Of a DNA stretch of 35,333 bases, positions 32,397-35,333 are shown piece after piece. Position numbers and translations under genes: made by a program. Numbering within the stretch: the first letter of the stretch is position 1; the number at the start of each line of letters is the position of its first letter. The stretch is from Amphimedon queenslandica. Lineage: Eukaryota > Porifera > Demospongiae > Haplosclerida > Niphatidae. The notes under the pieces are model-generated. The model saw nothing but the letters and a program-made list of their open reading frames with translations, searched no databases and was not told the DNA's origin. The DNA lies in NCBI RefSeq assembly GCF_000090795.2, contig NW_003546484.1, forward strand, positions 34,175-69,507, in the 5' to 3' direction.

Positions 32397-32640
32397 TAGC
32401 ATCTACACGTACATCCATCACTACACATAGGAACTTTCACTCAATACAGGTCTCGATCTCTCTACATGTACATCCATCACTACACGTAGGAACTTTCACT
32501 CCATACAGGTCTCGATCTCTCTACACGTACATCCATCACTACAAGTAGGAACTTTGACTCAATATAGGTCTGAATGTCTCTACACGTACATCGATCGCTA
32601 CAAATAGAAACTCTCACTCAATCAGTTAATCTCTACACAA
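32397..32640. repeat. ~59-bp tandem repeat, four units
   Basis: CTACACGTACATCCATCACT with TAGGAACTTTCACTC and AGGTCTCGATCTCT repeats at about 32402, 32462, 32521 and 32580. The third and fourth units are more diverged. No relation to the 121-bp satellite is visible. Confidence 0.9.
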
Positions 32641-32807
32641 ATCAAAACTAAATTTAACATCTCCATGCCCTCCACTCTGTTTTCAACAACAATGAAGAAT
32701 TTGATTTCAAAATCATTAAGGACAGTAGAAAATTTACATAACCACATTTTAATTATTGTTCTTCCCTCACAAAAGTATTAGATTAAGCATGCAGTGACAA
32801 ATACAGT

Positions 32808-33160
32808 GTATAACAGTAAAGGACACTAAGCTACATTATTAATGTAAGTCATTCTAATAATAAGAACACAATACACATTACCATTTCTTGTATACAATTA
32901 GATACTCCTAACACATCAAGCAACACAACTGAATAACAGTAAAGGACACTATGCTACACTATTAAGATAAGTTATTCTAATAATAAGAACACAATACACA
33001 TTAACATCTTTTAAATACAATTAGATACTACTAACACATCAAGCAATGCAACTGAATAACAGTAAAGGACACTATGCTACACTATTAAGGTAAGTTATTC
33101 TAATAATAAGAAAACAATACACATTAACATCTTTTAAATACAATTAGATACTACCAAGAG
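32808..33160 (-). repeat. ~121-bp tandem array in reverse orientation, three units
   Basis: GTATAACAGTAAAGGACACT begins the first unit. TAACAGTAAAGGACACTATG recurs near 32935 and 33057, each followed by CTACACTATTAAG and by CATTACCATTTCTTGTATAC (type B, once) or CATTAACATCTTTTAAATAC (type A, twice). This is the reverse complement of the array at 30040-30826. It ends about 200 bp before the next gene. Confidence 0.92.
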
Positions 33161-33360
33161 TAGATAAGGGGGAGTGAGAGTATCTAACTGCACATTAGTG
33201 CTGGAGATATGTGTGCGTAGACGTTAGAGGTTTATTTTTGAACATTCCCGCATACCTTATTTAGTACCTTTCGTGATAACTTATCATTCCAAATCTCATT
33301 CCCAAACTGGGCGTGTGCTTATATTACATTAACTTTAATATAATTAACTTTAATATTAAA

Positions 33361-35333
33361 ATGGCTGCCAATTTTGTTGAAGATGCATGTCACAGTGAAG
33401 AAAGAAGTCTACTGGATATGAACTGGCTATACCAATCGCTTGGCCGCTGTTTGAAGGCATTTTTTGTTGCTAAACACACCTTCAGCGGTCAGGAGTGTCT
33501 AATTTTGACCCAGGAAAAGCTATTTGATCATCCACCACTTGCCCCAACCTCAAGAATCGGGATAATCATTAAGGAATACGAGTATGTGGTTCATGTGTTG
33601 TTAAGAGAAATTCAGCGTGGTACCCTCACTTATGATAATTTGGAGAACCAAATTGTACAGCTTTTTAACAAGTTTTCTTTGGATTCACCCATTTTTAGAT
33701 TTTGTTCTGGAATCGATCCAAGTGAGTATGAGCGTATTAGAGAAGTAATTCGTTTTGATATAAAAAGCGTTCGTAAGGCACATGAACCAATACTCCGTGT
33801 TGACTTGGTTAACTGTTGACTTTGGTTTGAGTTACCTGCTAAGTGTAGAATAGAGAATCGAAAAGCAAAGGATGGTGTCATGTGTCCAGTGTGTGTACGT
33901 TTGAAGTGTGATTTACAACATCAGCTAAAGAGAACGACAGCGGAAAGTCCTTCCAAGAAACAAGCTCGACAAGAGAGTTCATTGCGTGCACGCTTAAGTC
34001 ACATGTCACCAGCAAGCCAAGAAAAGAGAAGGAAAAACCAGCTAAATGATCGGAAAAATCTGAAAAAAGAGAGTTATTCATTACAACAAAACAGAAGAGA
34101 CATTGGATGATGAGCAGAATGATGAGCTATCTTCCATTACATCATATATACAGAATAATCATTCTGAGGAATTGGAAAAGCTATTTGCTGAAGGTATGCA
34201 CATACATGTAATTTATTTAGTAATTGTATACAAATAAAAATATAGGCGAAAAGTATGGCATCAGTCACATAATTCAGGATATTTGGAAAGAAGATGTAAA
34301 CAAACAATCAGGAATTCAACAATTCCAAAATGACCAGAAATTTAACAGTATGTTTGCATTTTATGGATATTTAACAAATACATGTTTTAGGTAATGGAAA
34401 GAGAGGTAATAAGTGGAGTATGATCACCATACGAATTGGTATGTAAAGGAATTTTATGTCATCTTGATTTCATGTATGGTTAATTTTGTTACATAGCCTT
34501 AGCCATATACGTTAGAAGTCCTGCAGCGTATGAAGCTCTGAAATCTTTTGACATTCTGCAACTACCATGTGGTTTGACCCTTCAAGCTTTTACTGGAGCT
34601 TTTCTTCATGAGACTGGTGCGAGTAGTTCTTGCATAGAGAAGCAAGTTGCTGAGTTTGTGCTTCATTGTCAGAGAAGAGTGTTACAGGGAAAGAAAGAAT
34701 CTATGAAGGATGGTGTTTTGATTTTTGACAAAGTGAAGGTCATCAGCCGCTTAATGTGGAATTCTAGGAGTCAAACCTTAATTGGTCTGAGCATGACTCA
34801 TGAGCAAATGGCTTCGATTGGTGATATCTTTCAGACTATTGATGATGAGAGTGTGTTACAAACTAGTCACATACTTCAATTTTTGTGCAGAGACATGACC
34901 AGTAACTTTGACATCATTGGACCATATTTCACTTGTGCTAGTACAATTGATGGCAAGTTCACCCTCGCCTGTGTCCTAGAAACTATTAGGCTATATCAAC
35001 TTCATGGATGCTCAACTTCTCAACTAGTTTGTGATGGAGCATCTACCAACTTATCACTAATTAAGGCTTCTCATGGTACTTCAGGAGTATATCCGATTTT
35101 GAAAGGTGAGCATGCTACTCTTGATTACATTATTTTACTACGCAATTCTATGTTTATTTCAATAAGTGAAAGAGATCCATATGCAAATGAGCCATGTATG
35201 ATAACCCATTCAACCCACCAAATCTCATTTTCTGGGTCATTTGTCCAACTCATCAAGTAATGTGGTACTGCTCTGTTAAATCTTATTAGCCCCTTTTATT
35301 TGTAGCTGAAAAACATGATAAATGCTCTTTTTT
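33361..35333 (+). pseudogene. P-element/THAP9-like transposase, runs off the right edge
   Basis: ATG 33361 opens a long frame: LYQSLGRCLKAFFV; IREVIRFDIKSVRKAHEP; an in-frame TGA (33817-33819); then LWFELPAKCR, VMCPVCVRLKCDLQHQ (a Cys-pair segment, 33880-33927) and a Lys/Arg-rich coil region (33950-34080). After a frame change near 34085 come TLDDEQNDELSSI, small introns (34194-34245, 34348-34390, 34439-34496) and an exon from 34497 with LAIYVRSPAAYEALKSF. The core follows: DGVLIFDKVKVISRLMWNSR (Asp candidate 1, about 34717-34770), HILQFLCRDMTSNFDIIGPY and LVCDGASTNL (Asp candidate 2, about 35025-35055). Near 35195 another frame change precedes NLIFWVICPTHQV (PTH motif). The order matches the RNase H-like core of P-element/THAP9-type transposases; a THAP finger is not visible. 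With two frame changes and a stop it is probably inactive. Confidence 0.65.

Noticed and set aside
32077..32548. Ser/Thr-rich open frames on the plus strand
   Set aside because: They come from pyrimidine-rich sequence and run into the 59-bp tandem repeat, whose period is not a multiple of three.

Overview
This window looks like AT-rich nuclear DNA of a eukaryote, most likely an early-branching marine animal. A demosponge is my best guess, but the sequence alone does not prove it. The signs are genes split by spliceosomal introns, many of only about 40-90 bp with GT..AG borders, abundant (AAT)n microsatellites, MITE-like inverted repeats, and a strong excess of the palindrome TACATGTA. There are no bacterial operons, ribosome binding sites, CRISPR arrays, tRNAs or rRNAs that I can support. 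A run of 10 N at 21201-21210 marks an assembly gap.

Almost every recognisable coding stretch belongs to a decayed mobile element or a multicopy mobile-like family. From left to right: the 3' end of a transposon-associated gene (1-1121) with a hAT-like MITE in its intron; a MULE transposase (1325-3206) followed directly by a 637-bp MITE; a long, badly broken zinc-finger/transposase-like gene (about 4930-8707); a pogo/Tigger (DDE_1) fossil (about 11540-12000); a short transposase-like fragment (12841-13060); three TTAA-bounded hairpin MITEs (15786-16248) and, 2 kb further on, a minus-strand piggyBac transposase fossil (18402-19225); a minus-strand Crinkler/RHS-type NTPase-nuclease pseudogene (22404-23830) with a TA-bounded MITE behind it (23921-24412); two unrecognised small genes reading toward each other from matching TATA-box promoters (27 kb and 28.4 kb); a DUF7869-type gene (28659-31952); and a P-element/THAP9-like transposase that runs off the right edge (33361-35333).

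Between these lie tandem repeats (10.04, 14.31, 30.04, 32.40 and 32.81 kb), diverged duplicated repeats (19.9/20.3 kb, 20.2/21.7 kb, 21.2/25.0 kb), and AT-rich DNA in which I see no gene. The genes do not form a pathway. The region reads as a graveyard in which successive DNA transposons and their non-autonomous derivatives have inserted.

The parts most worth a second look are the head-to-head ~121-bp repeat arrays that enclose the catalytic exons of the DUF7869 gene, the TTAA hairpin family beside the piggyBac fossil, the Crinkler/RHS effector-like gene, and the mirror-image core promoters at 26.9 and 28.4 kb. All family names come from motif recognition by eye; no database search was run.
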